From positions 124,001 to 188,000 of the forward strand of contig NZ_FNRL01000004.1 of the NCBI RefSeq assembly GCF_900107795.1: a DNA stretch of 64,000 nt, in the 5' to 3' direction. The DNA comes from Chitinophaga terrae (ex Kim and Jung 2007) (GTDB lineage Bacteria; Bacteroidota; Bacteroidia; Chitinophagales; Chitinophagaceae). This document shows, piece after piece, positions 27,619-36,588 of this stretch. The notes below the pieces were generated by a model that was given only the letters and a program-made list of their open reading frames with translations, searched no databases and had not been told where the DNA came from. Numbering within the stretch: position 1 is the stretch's first letter; every line of letters begins with the position of its first letter. The position numbers and the translations under genes were made by a program.

Positions 27619-28665
27619 ATGAAATATCTCTTCTCCTGTTGTGTATCCTTGTTAATCCTCACTGCAGCAAAGGCGCAGGAAAGGTGGCCCGTTTCCCGCG
27701 CCAATGACTGGTATCAGCAGCAACCCTGGATCACTGGCGCTAATTTCCTTCCTTCCACTGCGGTGAATCAGCTGGAAATGTGGCAGGCCGAAACTTTTGA
27801 TACAGCAACGATCAACCGGGAACTGGGATATGCGTCGGCCATCGGTTTCAATACTATGCGCGTATACCTGCACCATGTAGCCTGGAAGCAAGACAGTGCC
27901 GGGTTTAAACAACGGATAAACGAATATTTAACCATCGCTTCCCGCCTGGGGATCAAAACCGCTTTCGTATTTTTCGACGATTGCTGGAAAGATCAGTACC
28001 ATGCAGGGCCGCAGCCGGAGCCCATTCCCGGTGTTCATAACAGTCAATGGCTTAAAGACCCCGGCGGACTTATAGATCAGCAACCCGCGTTAATGGATAC
28101 GCTGGAAGTTTATGTAAAAGATATTATAACAACTTTCGGGCGCGACGACCGGGTGCGGTTCTGGGACCTCTATAACGAACCTGGTCACTTTGGGCATGGC
28201 GATAAAAGCTGGCCTTTGCTTCGCAATGTAGTGAAGTGGGCGAGAAATTGTCAGCCTATGCAGCCAATAACAATTGGAATTTATAACCCGGCATTTACCG
28301 GGTTCAATGAATTTCAGATAGCCAATTCCGATATCATCACTTTTCATAACTACAGGGACAGCAGTTCCATGATCGCGGCCATTGACAGCCTTCAACGATA
28401 CAACCGGCCCCTGATCTGTACCGAGTATATGAAGCGACCCAACAACAGCACATTTCTTACTCATATGCCGGTGATGAAACGTAAGAAGGTTGGCGCTATT
28501 AACTGGGGACTGGTGGCCGGCCGGTCGCAAACTCATTATCCGCAAGGGAACAAAGGGGGAGAGCCGGTACCTGAGCTCTGGTATCATGATATTTTCTACC
28601 CGGATGGCCGGGCATTTGATCCGAAAGAAACGGCATTTATCCGGGATATGAATATGGCGCCGTAG
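27619..28665 (+). CDS. Exported GH5-like glycoside hydrolase
   Basis: 348 residues with a signal peptide (1-19, ending TAAKA). It has a TIM-barrel glycosidase layout of the clan GH-A type: GFNTMRVYLHHVAW at an early strand, the acid/base Glu187 in FWDLYNEPGHFG and the likely nucleophile Glu269 in LICTEYMKRPNN. Clan GH-A enzymes retain configuration and cut beta-linked glycans such as cellulose, mannan or xylan. The closest group appears to be cellulase-family (GH5) proteins of Bacteroidota, but the substrate cannot be inferred. It is divergent from the membrane protein gene, with 55 bp between the starts. Confidence 0.85.
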   Translation: MKYLFSCCVSLLILTAAKAQERWPVSRANDWYQQQPWITGANFLPSTAVNQLEMWQAETFDTATINRELGYASAIGFNTMRVYLHHVAWKQDSAGFKQRINEYLTIASRLGIKTAFVFFDDCWKDQYHAGPQPEPIPGVHNSQWLKDPGGLIDQQPALMDTLEVYVKDIITTFGRDDRVRFWDLYNEPGHFGHGDKSWPLLRNVVKWARNCQPMQPITIGIYNPAFTGFNEFQIANSDIITFHNYRDSSSMIAAIDSLQRYNRPLICTEYMKRPNNSTFLTHMPVMKRKKVGAINWGLVAGRSQTHYPQGNKGGEPVPELWYHDIFYPDGRAFDPKETAFIRDMNMAP

Positions 28666-28840
28666 GCTGGTTAACATTGTGTTGTGCAGAAACCATCTTC
28701 CCCGTTTTACTTTTTATTCTAACATGGATTATTTTGAATTGATACAGGTCAGAGGATGTTTACATTATGCTATTAGTAAGGGATGAAGAAGTAGTATGTC
28801 GAATAAATATCTACCTTCATGACAGATAAACCCTTTTAGT

Positions 28841-29452
28841 ATGTTATCCTCCATCATCGCCCCATTGAAAGATCTGCAGCATGGTTTCAAACCCATTGTG
28901 GATGCAGGAAATAAAATATTGCAGAACGATGCATTGCAGCCCCTGGAGATCGCGGTATCGGTACTTTCGTCGGGCGCTTACCAGGAACGGGGACTGGGAG
29001 TGTATTTACTCGGCAGGCTGTCTTTAAATCACCCCGCGGCATTGGAGCTGTTGCTGAAACATGTGGTGAACGACCCGAGCTGGCAGGTGCAGGAAATGCT
29101 GGCCAAAGCGTTGGACGATTACTGCCGTATGAAAGGATATGAAAAAGCCCTGCCGGAAATCAAGCAATGGATCAAGGCGCCTCATCCTGCCCTGAACAGG
29201 GCTGTTATAGAGGGTCTTAGAATATGGACAAGCCGGCCATACTTCAAAGAGCACCCCGAAGTAGCAGTAACGTTGATCAGCAGCCTGGTTACTAAGCTCC
29301 CCCAAAAAGACAATATTTACCTGACCCGTTCAGTTGGCAATGCACTGAGAGATATAAAAAAGAAGTACCCCGACTTAGTAAAGAGAGAAACAGGAAAATG
29401 GAAATTAACAGATCCGGCAATTGCGACTGCTTATAAGCTGGTGTATAAATAA
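28841..29452 (+). CDS. AlkD-like DNA alkylation repeat / HEAT repeat protein
   Basis: 203 residues made almost wholly of paired helices. Typical repeat text is EIAVSVLSSGAYQERGLGVYLLGRL, DPSWQVQEMLAKALDDYC and HPALNRAVIEGLRIW. The pattern, including WQVQEMLAKALD and N-R-A-VIEGLR, matches the DNA alkylation repeat family, whose characterised members remove alkylated bases or bind distorted DNA with a HEAT-like superhelix. Catalytic activity is not assured: several homologues have lost it. Stands alone. Confidence 0.75.
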   Translation: MLSSIIAPLKDLQHGFKPIVDAGNKILQNDALQPLEIAVSVLSSGAYQERGLGVYLLGRLSLNHPAALELLLKHVVNDPSWQVQEMLAKALDDYCRMKGYEKALPEIKQWIKAPHPALNRAVIEGLRIWTSRPYFKEHPEVAVTLISSLVTKLPQKDNIYLTRSVGNALRDIKKKYPDLVKRETGKWKLTDPAIATAYKLVYK

Positions 29453-29538
29453 CGGATAAATAAAGGATGTGGAATGCCAAAAGGGTTAAGGTGATGGGAT
29501 AGCAAACGCCAATGAAAGTGAGGCACATGGTATAAAAA

Positions 29539-29616
29539 AACGACTGTCCGAAAAGCAATACAAGTTCTTGATAAAAATATCTCAAACTTTCAAATACCGC
29601 TTTTCAAACAGCCGTT
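29539..29616 (-). terminator. Long imperfect terminator of the thioredoxin-fold gene
   Basis: Segments 29539-29556 and 29599-29616 pair at 15 of 18 positions; on the minus strand the hairpin is followed by seven T. It lies just past the stop of the leftward gene. Confidence 0.6.
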
Positions 29617-29623
29617 CTTACTA

Positions 29624-30835
29624 TTAATTTCCTTTCATCTTAGCCAACGTTTCAGCAAATGTCTTCTTCTGGTTATCAGGCACCGCGTTCAGCGCTTTTT
29701 CTTCCCAGGCAATCGCTTCATCCTTCTTGCCTAATTTGAAAAGCAAGTTGGCATATGTATCAATGTAATTTGGATTTTCCTCTTTTTCGATTGATCTTTT
29801 ACTCCAGTTCAAAGCCTCTTTCAGATCGGCTTCTGCATTTCCCATTTCAAACACTGTCCAGGCATATTCGTTCAGTTCGTAAGGATTGGATTTATGACCG
29901 AATTTCTTCATGTAGGAAGTAATGCTTTTAACGGTTTCCTTATCATCCCTGAAAGCGCTGTAGTACATGCACTTTGCTTTTGCTACTGTTTCGTCGGCGA
30001 TCCGTGGGTATTTTCCCCTGACGGATTTGTCGAAAGCCGCCCAGTCAGGTACCTTTTCCTTGCTGGCGCCGGAGCTGCGCAGTTCTTCAATGGTTGCGAT
30101 AGACACCAGTTTGTTTTCGGCTGCATCTTTACCCATCACCTTATTCACCTTGTCAGCGTTTTTGAGAAGAATGTCAAAGCCTTTGCTCTTGGAAGAAGAG
30201 GTCGATTGCATGATCAGGTCCAATGTTCCAGGGTTGTAGATATTTGGCTGGATAGCCAGGTATTGCTGGAAAACAGAGTCCAGGCCGGCCTGGTCATATT
30301 TTTCAAGCGCCAGCACCGATAATTTGCGGAGGAAAGCCGTATCGTTGCGGTGCTCAGGATACTTTTTCAGCTGTGTGTAATACTGGCGTTCAGGTACCAG
30401 CGCATCTTTACAAACTTCGATCAGTTGATCAGCTTCGCGGCCGCCTACAAAACGGTCGGCTATTTCCCCATTCGGTGCAAATACCAGGAAAGTAGGATAC
30501 GCCATGATCTGGTGTTGGGAAGCTATTTTATCGGCATCGGCATACCAGCTTTTAACAAACTCGTTATCATTGGGCGTTTTATCCATCTGCACTTTTACAT
30601 TGATGAAGTTTTCGTTCATAAATGCGCCTACTTTCTCCTGGGGGAAGATGTTGGCCGTCATATATTTACATGGGCCGCACCAGGTGGTGAAGCAATCGAC
30701 AAAGATGTATTTGTTCTCCGCCTTTGCTTTGGCTTTGATCTGTTCCCAACTGGATTCATGGTCGAAATGTGTGCCCTTCTCCTGCGCTATACCCAACAGG
30801 GGAGAGAAAAGGGCCAGAAATATTAACTTTTTCAT
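29624..30835 (-). CDS. Exported thioredoxin-fold protein with C-terminal TPR-like region
   Basis: 403 residues with a signal peptide (MKKLIFLALFSPLLGIAQ). The thioredoxin fold spans about 25-155 with the redox-active motif TWCGPC (FVDCFTTWCGPCKYM) and the cis-Pro segment MAYPTFLVFAPNGEIADRFVG. The remaining 240 residues are helical, ending in repeats such as LKEALNWSKRSIEKEENPNYIDTYANL, which look like tetratricopeptide repeats. It is probably a periplasmic disulfide reductase or thiol-disulfide exchange protein; partners are unknown. A palindrome lies 23 bp upstream of its start. Confidence 0.88.
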   Translation of the reverse strand: MKKLIFLALFSPLLGIAQEKGTHFDHESSWEQIKAKAKAENKYIFVDCFTTWCGPCKYMTANIFPQEKVGAFMNENFINVKVQMDKTPNDNEFVKSWYADADKIASQHQIMAYPTFLVFAPNGEIADRFVGGREADQLIEVCKDALVPERQYYTQLKKYPEHRNDTAFLRKLSVLALEKYDQAGLDSVFQQYLAIQPNIYNPGTLDLIMQSTSSSKSKGFDILLKNADKVNKVMGKDAAENKLVSIATIEELRSSGASKEKVPDWAAFDKSVRGKYPRIADETVAKAKCMYYSAFRDDKETVKSITSYMKKFGHKSNPYELNEYAWTVFEMGNAEADLKEALNWSKRSIEKEENPNYIDTYANLLFKLGKKDEAIAWEEKALNAVPDNQKKTFAETLAKMKGN

Positions 30836-30857
30836 GTGGTGGTTTTGATTTGGTGTT

Positions 30858-30874
30858 AAATGTAAATTACATTT
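30858..30874. promoter_or_regulatory. Perfect 8+8 palindrome upstream of the thioredoxin-fold gene
   Basis: AAATGTAA-A-TTACATTT is an exact inverted repeat with a 1-bp centre, 23 bp before the start of the leftward gene. This is an operator-like arrangement; the regulator is unknown. Confidence 0.4.
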
Positions 30875-31040
30875 TGCAGCGGCAGATAATTTCCCACTTA
30901 ATTTTTGTTTTTAATAACGTACTAGATAAACTGGTGTGGCTTTCCGCAGGCCGGTAACCCGGCTGGATATACGGGATGTTGATCAATAAAACTGTTTACT
31001 GTAGCGCTTCAGCCCGTAAAAGAGAGGGGTAATAAATGAT

Positions 31041-31080
31041 AAAAGAGGCCCTCTGTCCGTTATCTCGAAAGGCCTCTTTT
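31041..31080. repeat. Inverted repeat between divergent genes
   Basis: AAAAGAGGCC (31041-31050) and GGCCTCTTTT (31071-31080) are perfect complements around a 20-nt loop. With A-run and T-run edges it looks like a bidirectional terminator, which is unusual between two divergent genes. Confidence 0.55.
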
Positions 31081-31242
31081 GAATACGAAATGGATGTTCT
31101 TGTAACAGGTATCCGTAGCGCAAAAGTGCCAAACAAAATCTTATGTTGCTGTAAATTTCGTACTTATCTATAGCACATTTGTACCTGTATTTTCTGCAGG
31201 CAAAATAAATTATGTTAAATTGTCGAAGGTAAACCACTTATT

Positions 31243-32175
31243 ATGCCCGTAAAAAGTTACTTACAAGCAGTTGACTTTACCAATCCAAAGTATTTGCAAA
31301 AACTGGTAGAGAACCGCCGGGTCTTTAACCTGAAGAATTGTGAGTTGAATATATTTGAAAGCTACCAGCAGGCATACCGGGTACCGCTTACCTTTAACGA
31401 TTTTGTGATCACGAGTATGGTGCAGGGGAAGAAAGTGATGCATTTGTACGATAAACCATCTTTCGAATACCTGCCAGGCGAAACTGTGATTGTTCCGGCC
31501 AATGAAACCATGATCATAGATTTTCCCGAGGCGGCCAACGAAACACCTACGCAATGCATTGCCTTGTCGGTAGATGAAACCTATATCAGGAGCACTGTTC
31601 AGTACCTGAACGAATACTACAACCCGGGCGATGGAGAAAACAGTAACTGGCGCCTTCAATTTGATAAATATCACTTCAATAACGATGCGGATGTAGCAAG
31701 CCTGATCAATAAACTTGTCAGGATCTGCACCAGCTCCGAAGCATCGCGCGATATCTTCGCAGACCTCAGCATGAAAGAACTCCTCATCCGGTTGCTGCAA
31801 AGCCAGCAACTGTACAGGGTAGCAGAGGAGAAGGATCATCACACCAATAACACCCGCCTGCATTTCGTTCTTCACTACATTAACGAGCATCTTACAGAAA
31901 ACATTTCCATAGATATGCTCTGCCGGAAGGCCTACCTTAGCCGGAACCTTTTCTTCAAATGGTTTAAGAACCAGTTTGGGATCACTCCACTTCAGTATAT
32001 TAACCGGGAACGACTGAAACTGGCCAAACAACTGCTGGCCAATACCTCTTATAGCGTAAGCCAGGTAGGCATACAATGCGGCTTTAAGGATACCAACTAT
32101 TTTGTACGGCTTTTCAAAAGCGCAGAAGGCATCACTCCCGGTACTTACCAGGCCATCAGTTCCTACAAAAAATAA
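31243..32175 (+). CDS. AraC-family transcriptional regulator
   Basis: 310 residues. The N-terminal half (about 1-190) is a cupin-like effector domain of the AraC N-terminal type (YLPGETVIVPANETMIIDFP). The C-terminal 100 residues form the double helix-turn-helix: ISIDMLCRKAYLSRNLFFKWFKNQFGITP and VSQVGIQCGFKDTNYFVRLFKSAEGITPG. These are the strong AraC/XylS signatures. The ligand and targets are unknown; it is divergent from the thioredoxin-fold gene and followed by a MarR-GNAT gene with its own operator. Confidence 0.9.
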   Translation: MPVKSYLQAVDFTNPKYLQKLVENRRVFNLKNCELNIFESYQQAYRVPLTFNDFVITSMVQGKKVMHLYDKPSFEYLPGETVIVPANETMIIDFPEAANETPTQCIALSVDETYIRSTVQYLNEYYNPGDGENSNWRLQFDKYHFNNDADVASLINKLVRICTSSEASRDIFADLSMKELLIRLLQSQQLYRVAEEKDHHTNNTRLHFVLHYINEHLTENISIDMLCRKAYLSRNLFFKWFKNQFGITPLQYINRERLKLAKQLLANTSYSVSQVGIQCGFKDTNYFVRLFKSAEGITPGTYQAISSYKK

Positions 32176-32219
32176 AAAATTAGCCTTCCCTGATAGCTGG
32201 AATTAATTTTCGTTGTAAA

Positions 32220-32239
32220 TTACGTAATCAGTTACGTAA
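32220..32239 (+). promoter_or_regulatory. Tandem TTACGTAA palindromes, probable operator of the MarR-GNAT gene
   Basis: Two identical 8-bp palindromes TTACGTAA (32220-32227 and 32232-32239) sit 12 bp apart, close to one helical turn, and 8 bp before the ATG. Their repeat and position fit autoregulation by the MarR domain encoded just downstream. Confidence 0.6.
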
Positions 32240-32247
32240 TTAGTTGT

Positions 32248-33204
32248 ATGGAATTTTTTAATAAAACAGGAAAAATGGCGATAGGCAGCCGGCTTCGCCT
32301 CCTGACAGAGAAACTAACGGAAGATGCCGCTTCCGTATACCAGGCTTATGGCCATAATTTCCAACCGAAATGGTTCCCTGTTTACTTCGCCTTATTGGAA
32401 GGAGGGGCCAGCACTATCACCCAGCTCGCGAAGGAGATCGGTCATTCTCATCCCTCCGTCAGCAAGATCATTGCAGAAATGGTGAAAGCTGGTTTGGTAA
32501 AAGAATCGAAAGACCCAACCGACAAGCGAAGAACAACCGTTGAACTTTCCGCAAAAGGTTGGGAGCTGGAAGGTGTCATGAGAGAACAGTTTGAAGATGT
32601 AAGCAACGCGATAAAAGAACTAACCGCCCAGGCGAATAACGATCTTTGGCAGGCCATCAGCGAATGGGAATACCTCCTGGAACAACAGCCCCTATCGGAG
32701 AGGGTAAAGGTTCAGCGAAAAAAGAGAGAAAGCGGTTATGTCCGGATCGTTCCTTTTACTCCCGCTTACAGGAAGGCATTCAGGGACCTAAACGAAGCCT
32801 GGATCACCAGGTATTTTAAAATGGAGGAATCAGACTACAAGTCTTTGGACCATCCCGATACCTATATTTTAGACAAGGGAGGATACATTGCCGTTGCCCT
32901 CTATAAAGAAGAGGTGGTGGGAGTTTGCGCTCTCATAAAGATGCAGGACCCCGACTATGACTATGAACTGGCTAAACTGGCGGTATCACCGGCGGCACAG
33001 GGCAAAAATATCGGCTTCCTGTTATGTGAAGCGATTATAGAAAAAGCGAAGGAGCTGGGCGCAAAGAAGATCTATCTTGAAAGCAATACCATCCTGAAAC
33101 CTGCTATACAGCTATACCATAAATTGGGTTTCAAAAAGGTTACAGGTCGCCCAACTCCTTACGAACGTGCCGATATCCAGATGGAGCTGGTTATTTCTGC
33201 TTAG
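32248..33204 (+). CDS. MarR-family regulator fused to GNAT acetyltransferase
   Basis: 318 residues. The N-terminal half (about 10-150) is a MarR winged helix: FPVYFALLEGGASTITQLAKEIGHSHPSVSKIIAEMVKAGLVKES and the wing DPTDKRRTTVELSAKG. The C-terminal half (about 160-318) is a GNAT acetyltransferase with the acetyl-CoA motif LAVSPAAQGKNIGFLLCEAIIEKA and the tail LYHKLGFKKVTG. This fusion is a known bifunctional group in which the acetyltransferase probably acts on a small molecule that also releases the repressor. The substrate is unknown. The end overlaps the convergent nucleoside hydrolase gene by 14 bp. Confidence 0.92.
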   Translation: MEFFNKTGKMAIGSRLRLLTEKLTEDAASVYQAYGHNFQPKWFPVYFALLEGGASTITQLAKEIGHSHPSVSKIIAEMVKAGLVKESKDPTDKRRTTVELSAKGWELEGVMREQFEDVSNAIKELTAQANNDLWQAISEWEYLLEQQPLSERVKVQRKKRESGYVRIVPFTPAYRKAFRDLNEAWITRYFKMEESDYKSLDHPDTYILDKGGYIAVALYKEEVVGVCALIKMQDPDYDYELAKLAVSPAAQGKNIGFLLCEAIIEKAKELGAKKIYLESNTILKPAIQLYHKLGFKKVTGRPTPYERADIQMELVISA

Positions 33205-34180
33205 GGCCTCGCTGCATCAGGTCATTGATCAGCGCTGTCACTTCCGGAACGGGCATTTTTACCTTCAGGTAATAATGCCCGCTCCCTGAATTATCCCAGT
33301 CGTTGTCGCCGTTCGGCAAACCTATGATCCGGCCTGGCTGCACATCAAAGTAAGGAGCTGCACCCATCACGCCAACCAATACGGCTGTCTGGTCCCAGCT
33401 CATTCTTCCCTGTGCATCTTCCGCCGCCTTGGGAATAGCAATGGCAAAGGCGTCTTTCACCGGGCTATGATTGATCTGCTGGTTATGGATCAACGGCAAT
33501 CCCGTTTTGATCTTTTCCCCGATTTCAAATCCGCTGAATACAATTTCACCGGGCCAGTTGGAAAACACGTTCAGGGAAGCGGTACTATCGCGCATCACGT
33601 TGAATTCCCTTCCTTTCGGGAACGCTCCCGCCATGCTTACCAGTTGCTTCACTTTCTTTTCTACCAGCTCCTTTCCACTCAGTTTGCTGTAAGCGTCAGG
33701 TCCTGATTGCAACAGGTTGGATAGGTTGGTGAAAAAGCCAACAGTGATGATGGTAACGCTTTTGTCCGGCTGTTTTGCCAGTATCTTCCTGTACAACGCT
33801 ACGGCATCAGGTACTTCATCATTGCTTTTAATGCGATGCGGATAGCGGGCCAGCAACGTATCCGACCAATGCTGCCAGTCGGCTTCACTCAATGCTTCGC
33901 CTTTGGGTACGCCTATGGGAATGTCCGGCCGTTTGAAATAGGTGTTGAATACGTTCAGTACTGATGCAATCCCCGGGTATTTGTTGCTGGCAACAGTAGC
34001 AAGTATCCGGGCTTTGTTGTCATTGGCGAGTGCATGCAATACGGCGATAGCGCCCACATCGTCATAATCCGGTCCCATGTCGGTATCGAAGATAACGGCC
34101 TTTGGCGCCCGCGACTGGCCGAATCCCTGGATGTTGCAGCAAAAAAGCAAACCAGCCAGGATGGTGTATGTAAATCGCAT
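33191..34180 (-). CDS. Exported nucleoside hydrolase (IU-NH family)
   Basis: 329 residues with a signal peptide (MRFTYTILAGLLFCCNIQGFG). The calcium-binding aspartate cluster is at 32-41 (FDTDMGPDYDD), the hallmark of inosine-uridine nucleoside hydrolases. Further family text includes ITVGFFTNLSNLLQ, MAGAFPKGREFNVMRDS (the NxxxD-type site) and WDQTAVLVGV. Members split the N-glycosidic bond of ribonucleosides; exported Bacteroidota homologues are common in carbohydrate clusters and may act on other glycosides. It lies 8 bp downstream of the GH43 gene and is likely co-transcribed with it. Confidence 0.88.
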   Translation of the reverse strand: MRFTYTILAGLLFCCNIQGFGQSRAPKAVIFDTDMGPDYDDVGAIAVLHALANDNKARILATVASNKYPGIASVLNVFNTYFKRPDIPIGVPKGEALSEADWQHWSDTLLARYPHRIKSNDEVPDAVALYRKILAKQPDKSVTIITVGFFTNLSNLLQSGPDAYSKLSGKELVEKKVKQLVSMAGAFPKGREFNVMRDSTASLNVFSNWPGEIVFSGFEIGEKIKTGLPLIHNQQINHSPVKDAFAIAIPKAAEDAQGRMSWDQTAVLVGVMGAAPYFDVQPGRIIGLPNGDNDWDNSGSGHYYLKVKMPVPEVTALINDLMQRGPKQK

Positions 34181-34188
34181 ATTCTTTA

Positions 34189-35163
34189 TTAAAAGGATGG
34201 AGAATCTGAATGCAAAGATGGTTGTTTGTCTTTGATCACAGGCCAGTCATTCACCCATTCAATTTTATCCAGCAACATTTCCCGGCCTTTGGTGTTTTCC
34301 CTGCTGAAGGCATGGTATACAAACCAGGTCTGGTGTTTTTTATCTTCCACTATATCCCCGTTATGTCCTGGTCCGGCAAACGTGCCGTTACCTTCCAGCA
34401 GCAGCGTACCGCCGCCTTCCATCAGTGAGCGGCCGTTCTGATCAAGATACGGACCTTTGAGGGATAAAGATCTGCCAACTTTCACCCGGTAAGTGCTTTT
34501 AACTCCTTCACAACAGGTGCCGGCAGAGCCGAAGTAGTAATAATATTTACCTCTCTTATAAATATAAGAGCCTTCGTACTGGTTATCTGCCAGTTGAAAC
34601 TTTTCGCCTTTGACATGCGTACCATCTTTTGTCAGCTCAATACCATAGATACCGTGAAAACTTCCCCAGATCAGGTAAGGCGTTTGTTTGTCGACATACA
34701 GGAAAGGATCGATCGAATTAGCTACGCCGATCTCTTTACTATAGAACAGGCTTCCCAGGTCGGTGAACGGGCCTTCCGGTTTCTGGCTTACTGCTACGCC
34801 GATGGCAGGATTAGGATCGCCCCACAACGACCAGGAATAGAACATCAGGTATTTCTTCCTGTAGTAGGTAACATCAGGCGCCCAGATGCCGCCTCCGTCT
34901 TTCTTCCAGTCGGGGCGCTTTTCAAACGCATCTCCCACGAACGTCCAGTTAACGAGGTCCTTGCTTTTCACAACGGGAATAGTGTATTTGCCGCCGTTGG
35001 TAGCATAGGCGTAGAAATAGCCATCTGTGGCCTTCACTAAATTTGGATCAGGGAAATTGCTCCTGTAAACCGGATTGGCATATCCCGTGTCTGATTGGGC
35101 CGCCTGGCCCATGCTGCTAAGAGTGAATGTGCTGGCTACAGCCAGAAGTAAAAGTGTTTTCAT
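34189..35163 (-). CDS. Exported GH43-family glycoside hydrolase (arabinosidase-like)
   Basis: 324 residues with a signal peptide (1-22). The five-bladed propeller signatures of GH43 are present: the general base Asp39 in SNFPDPNLVK, the pKa-tuning Asp152 in NSIDPFLY and the general acid Glu197 in QYEGSYIYKRGKYYYYFGS. GH43 enzymes invert configuration and release arabinose or xylose from plant polysaccharides; the IWGSFHGIYGIEL segment resembles the arabinanase group. It is the first gene of a leftward pair with the nucleoside hydrolase and divergent from the sugar transporter gene. Confidence 0.9.
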   Translation of the reverse strand: MKTLLLLAVASTFTLSSMGQAAQSDTGYANPVYRSNFPDPNLVKATDGYFYAYATNGGKYTIPVVKSKDLVNWTFVGDAFEKRPDWKKDGGGIWAPDVTYYRKKYLMFYSWSLWGDPNPAIGVAVSQKPEGPFTDLGSLFYSKEIGVANSIDPFLYVDKQTPYLIWGSFHGIYGIELTKDGTHVKGEKFQLADNQYEGSYIYKRGKYYYYFGSAGTCCEGVKSTYRVKVGRSLSLKGPYLDQNGRSLMEGGGTLLLEGNGTFAGPGHNGDIVEDKKHQTWFVYHAFSRENTKGREMLLDKIEWVNDWPVIKDKQPSLHSDSPSF

Positions 35164-35270
35164 ATCTTGGAAGCGAACAAAATAAAAATTTTTGTTTCCC
35201 TTCTCCCGAAAAATCCATGAATGGCAAATAATAAATACTATTTCAATTCTTGAAATGTAGCTGTATATTA

Positions 35271-35298
35271 GTGGGCTATAGCCACGTTATAGGCCCAC
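35271..35298. promoter_or_regulatory. Palindrome upstream of the sugar transporter gene
   Basis: GTGGGCTATA (35271-35280) and TATAGGCCCAC (35288-35298) are inverted repeats with one bulged base, ending 15 bp before the ATG. It could be an operator shared with the divergent GH43 gene or a leader hairpin. Confidence 0.45.
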
Positions 35299-35313
35299 AA
35301 AAATTTAAATTTT

Positions 35314-36588
35314 ATGATTTCACCTGAATCTTTGGAACAGGATACCACGTCAACATCTTCGGCTAAATCATCTGCGCATTTAGCGAAGTTTACAGAGAAA
35401 AAATATTTGGTTACACTGGCATTTGTTACTTCCCTGTTTATGTGCTGGGGAATTGCCCTGACAATGGGAGATGTATTGAACCGGCATTTCCAGAGTGTAT
35501 TAGGTCTTACAAAAGCACAGTCAGGACTTGTACAGTTCTCCATATTCGGGGCATACGCCATTATGGCGATCCCTGCTGGGATTTTTATAAAGAAAGTAGG
35601 ATATAAGAATGGTGTGTTGCTGGGATTAACATTATATGCACTGGGTGCTTTCCTCTTTGTTCCGGCGGCCAATGCCAGTTCATTCGGGATCTTCCGTATT
35701 GCCTTATTTGTGCTGGCATGCGGCATGGCAACCCTCGAAACGGTAGCCCATCCTTTTATGGCGGCGTTGGGCGATCAGCGCACCAGCGACCAGCGTATCA
35801 ACTTTGCTCAATCCTTTAATGCTGTCGGCGCTTTTGTTGGGCCAATGATGGGATCTTATTTCCTGCTCCGCGAGAGAAGCGAAGCGGCAACAGACTCCCT
35901 TGGCGCTGTAAAACAGTTGTATATCTGGATAGGTGTGGCCATTGCCGCCATTGCTATCGCTTTTGCCCTGGTAAAGGTACCGCCGGTAAAAGACCCGCAC
36001 GATGAAGATCAGCCGCTGGAAAAAACCGAAGCCGATACCAAAAGTTTATTTGCCCATAAGAATTTTGTATGGGCGGTAGTGGCGCAGTTCTTTAACGTAG
36101 CTGCGCAAGCCGGTACCTGGGCCTTCTTTATCAACTACGGCCACGAAAAAATGAATTATACAGATGAGAAAGCAGGCAAGCTGTTCTCTGTATTTATGTT
36201 AATGATGTTGCTGGGCCGTTTTGTAGGTACTTCCCTGATGAAATTCATCTCACCTAACCGGCTGCTCGCTGCCTTCGCTTTAGGCAATGTGCTCATGTGC
36301 CTGATCGTAGCGCAGGGATGGGGTATGATTTCCTTCATCGCCTTACTGATGATCAACTTCTTTTTCAGTATCATGTACCCAACTATTTTCAGCCTTGGGC
36401 TGAAAGACCTGGGACCGAAAACCCGCCAGGCCTCTTCATTTATCGTAATGGGTATGTTCGGCGGCGCGGTATTCCCGCTCATCATGGGCCATATTGCGGA
36501 TACCAATATAGCTACCGCTTACTACCTGCCCATCATCTGCTACATTGTCATCTTCCTCTACGGCGCGCGACTCTACAAACTCCGGTAG
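35314..36588 (+). CDS. Sugar MFS transporter, FucP-like
   Basis: 424 residues with twelve predicted transmembrane helices in two halves of six, joined by a charged loop (KVPPVKDPHDEDQPLEKT). The start of helix 1 (FVTSLFMCWGIALTMGDVLNRHFQ) and the motif GIFIKKVGYKNGVLLGL match the FHS/FucP family of proton-coupled fucose, glucose/galactose and related sugar importers. The sugar cannot be fixed, although fucose would suit the GH29 enzyme in the same window. The gene is immediately followed by a long palindromic element. Confidence 0.9.
   Translation: MISPESLEQDTTSTSSAKSSAHLAKFTEKKYLVTLAFVTSLFMCWGIALTMGDVLNRHFQSVLGLTKAQSGLVQFSIFGAYAIMAIPAGIFIKKVGYKNGVLLGLTLYALGAFLFVPAANASSFGIFRIALFVLACGMATLETVAHPFMAALGDQRTSDQRINFAQSFNAVGAFVGPMMGSYFLLRERSEAATDSLGAVKQLYIWIGVAIAAIAIAFALVKVPPVKDPHDEDQPLEKTEADTKSLFAHKNFVWAVVAQFFNVAAQAGTWAFFINYGHEKMNYTDEKAGKLFSVFMLMMLLGRFVGTSLMKFISPNRLLAAFALGNVLMCLIVAQGWGMISFIALLMINFFFSIMYPTIFSLGLKDLGPKTRQASSFIVMGMFGGAVFPLIMGHIADTNIATAYYLPIICYIVIFLYGARLYKLR

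Larger units (their letters stand above)
30836..31242. other. Divergent intergenic region, thioredoxin-fold gene / AraC gene
   Basis: About 400 bp without a supported gene. It contains the palindrome at 30858-30874 and the inverted repeat at 31041-31080. A leftward 84-codon ORF (30983-31237) has no recognisable features and no good neighbour relation; I do not call it. Confidence 0.5.

Noticed and set aside
30983..31237. Leftward 84-codon ORF in the AraC upstream region
   Set aside because: It covers the inverted repeat, has no recognised domain and would occupy the AraC promoter region.
31261..32076. Leftward 271-codon ORF opposite the AraC gene
   Set aside because: Antisense of a gene with clear helix-turn-helix motifs; its own translation has no family features.
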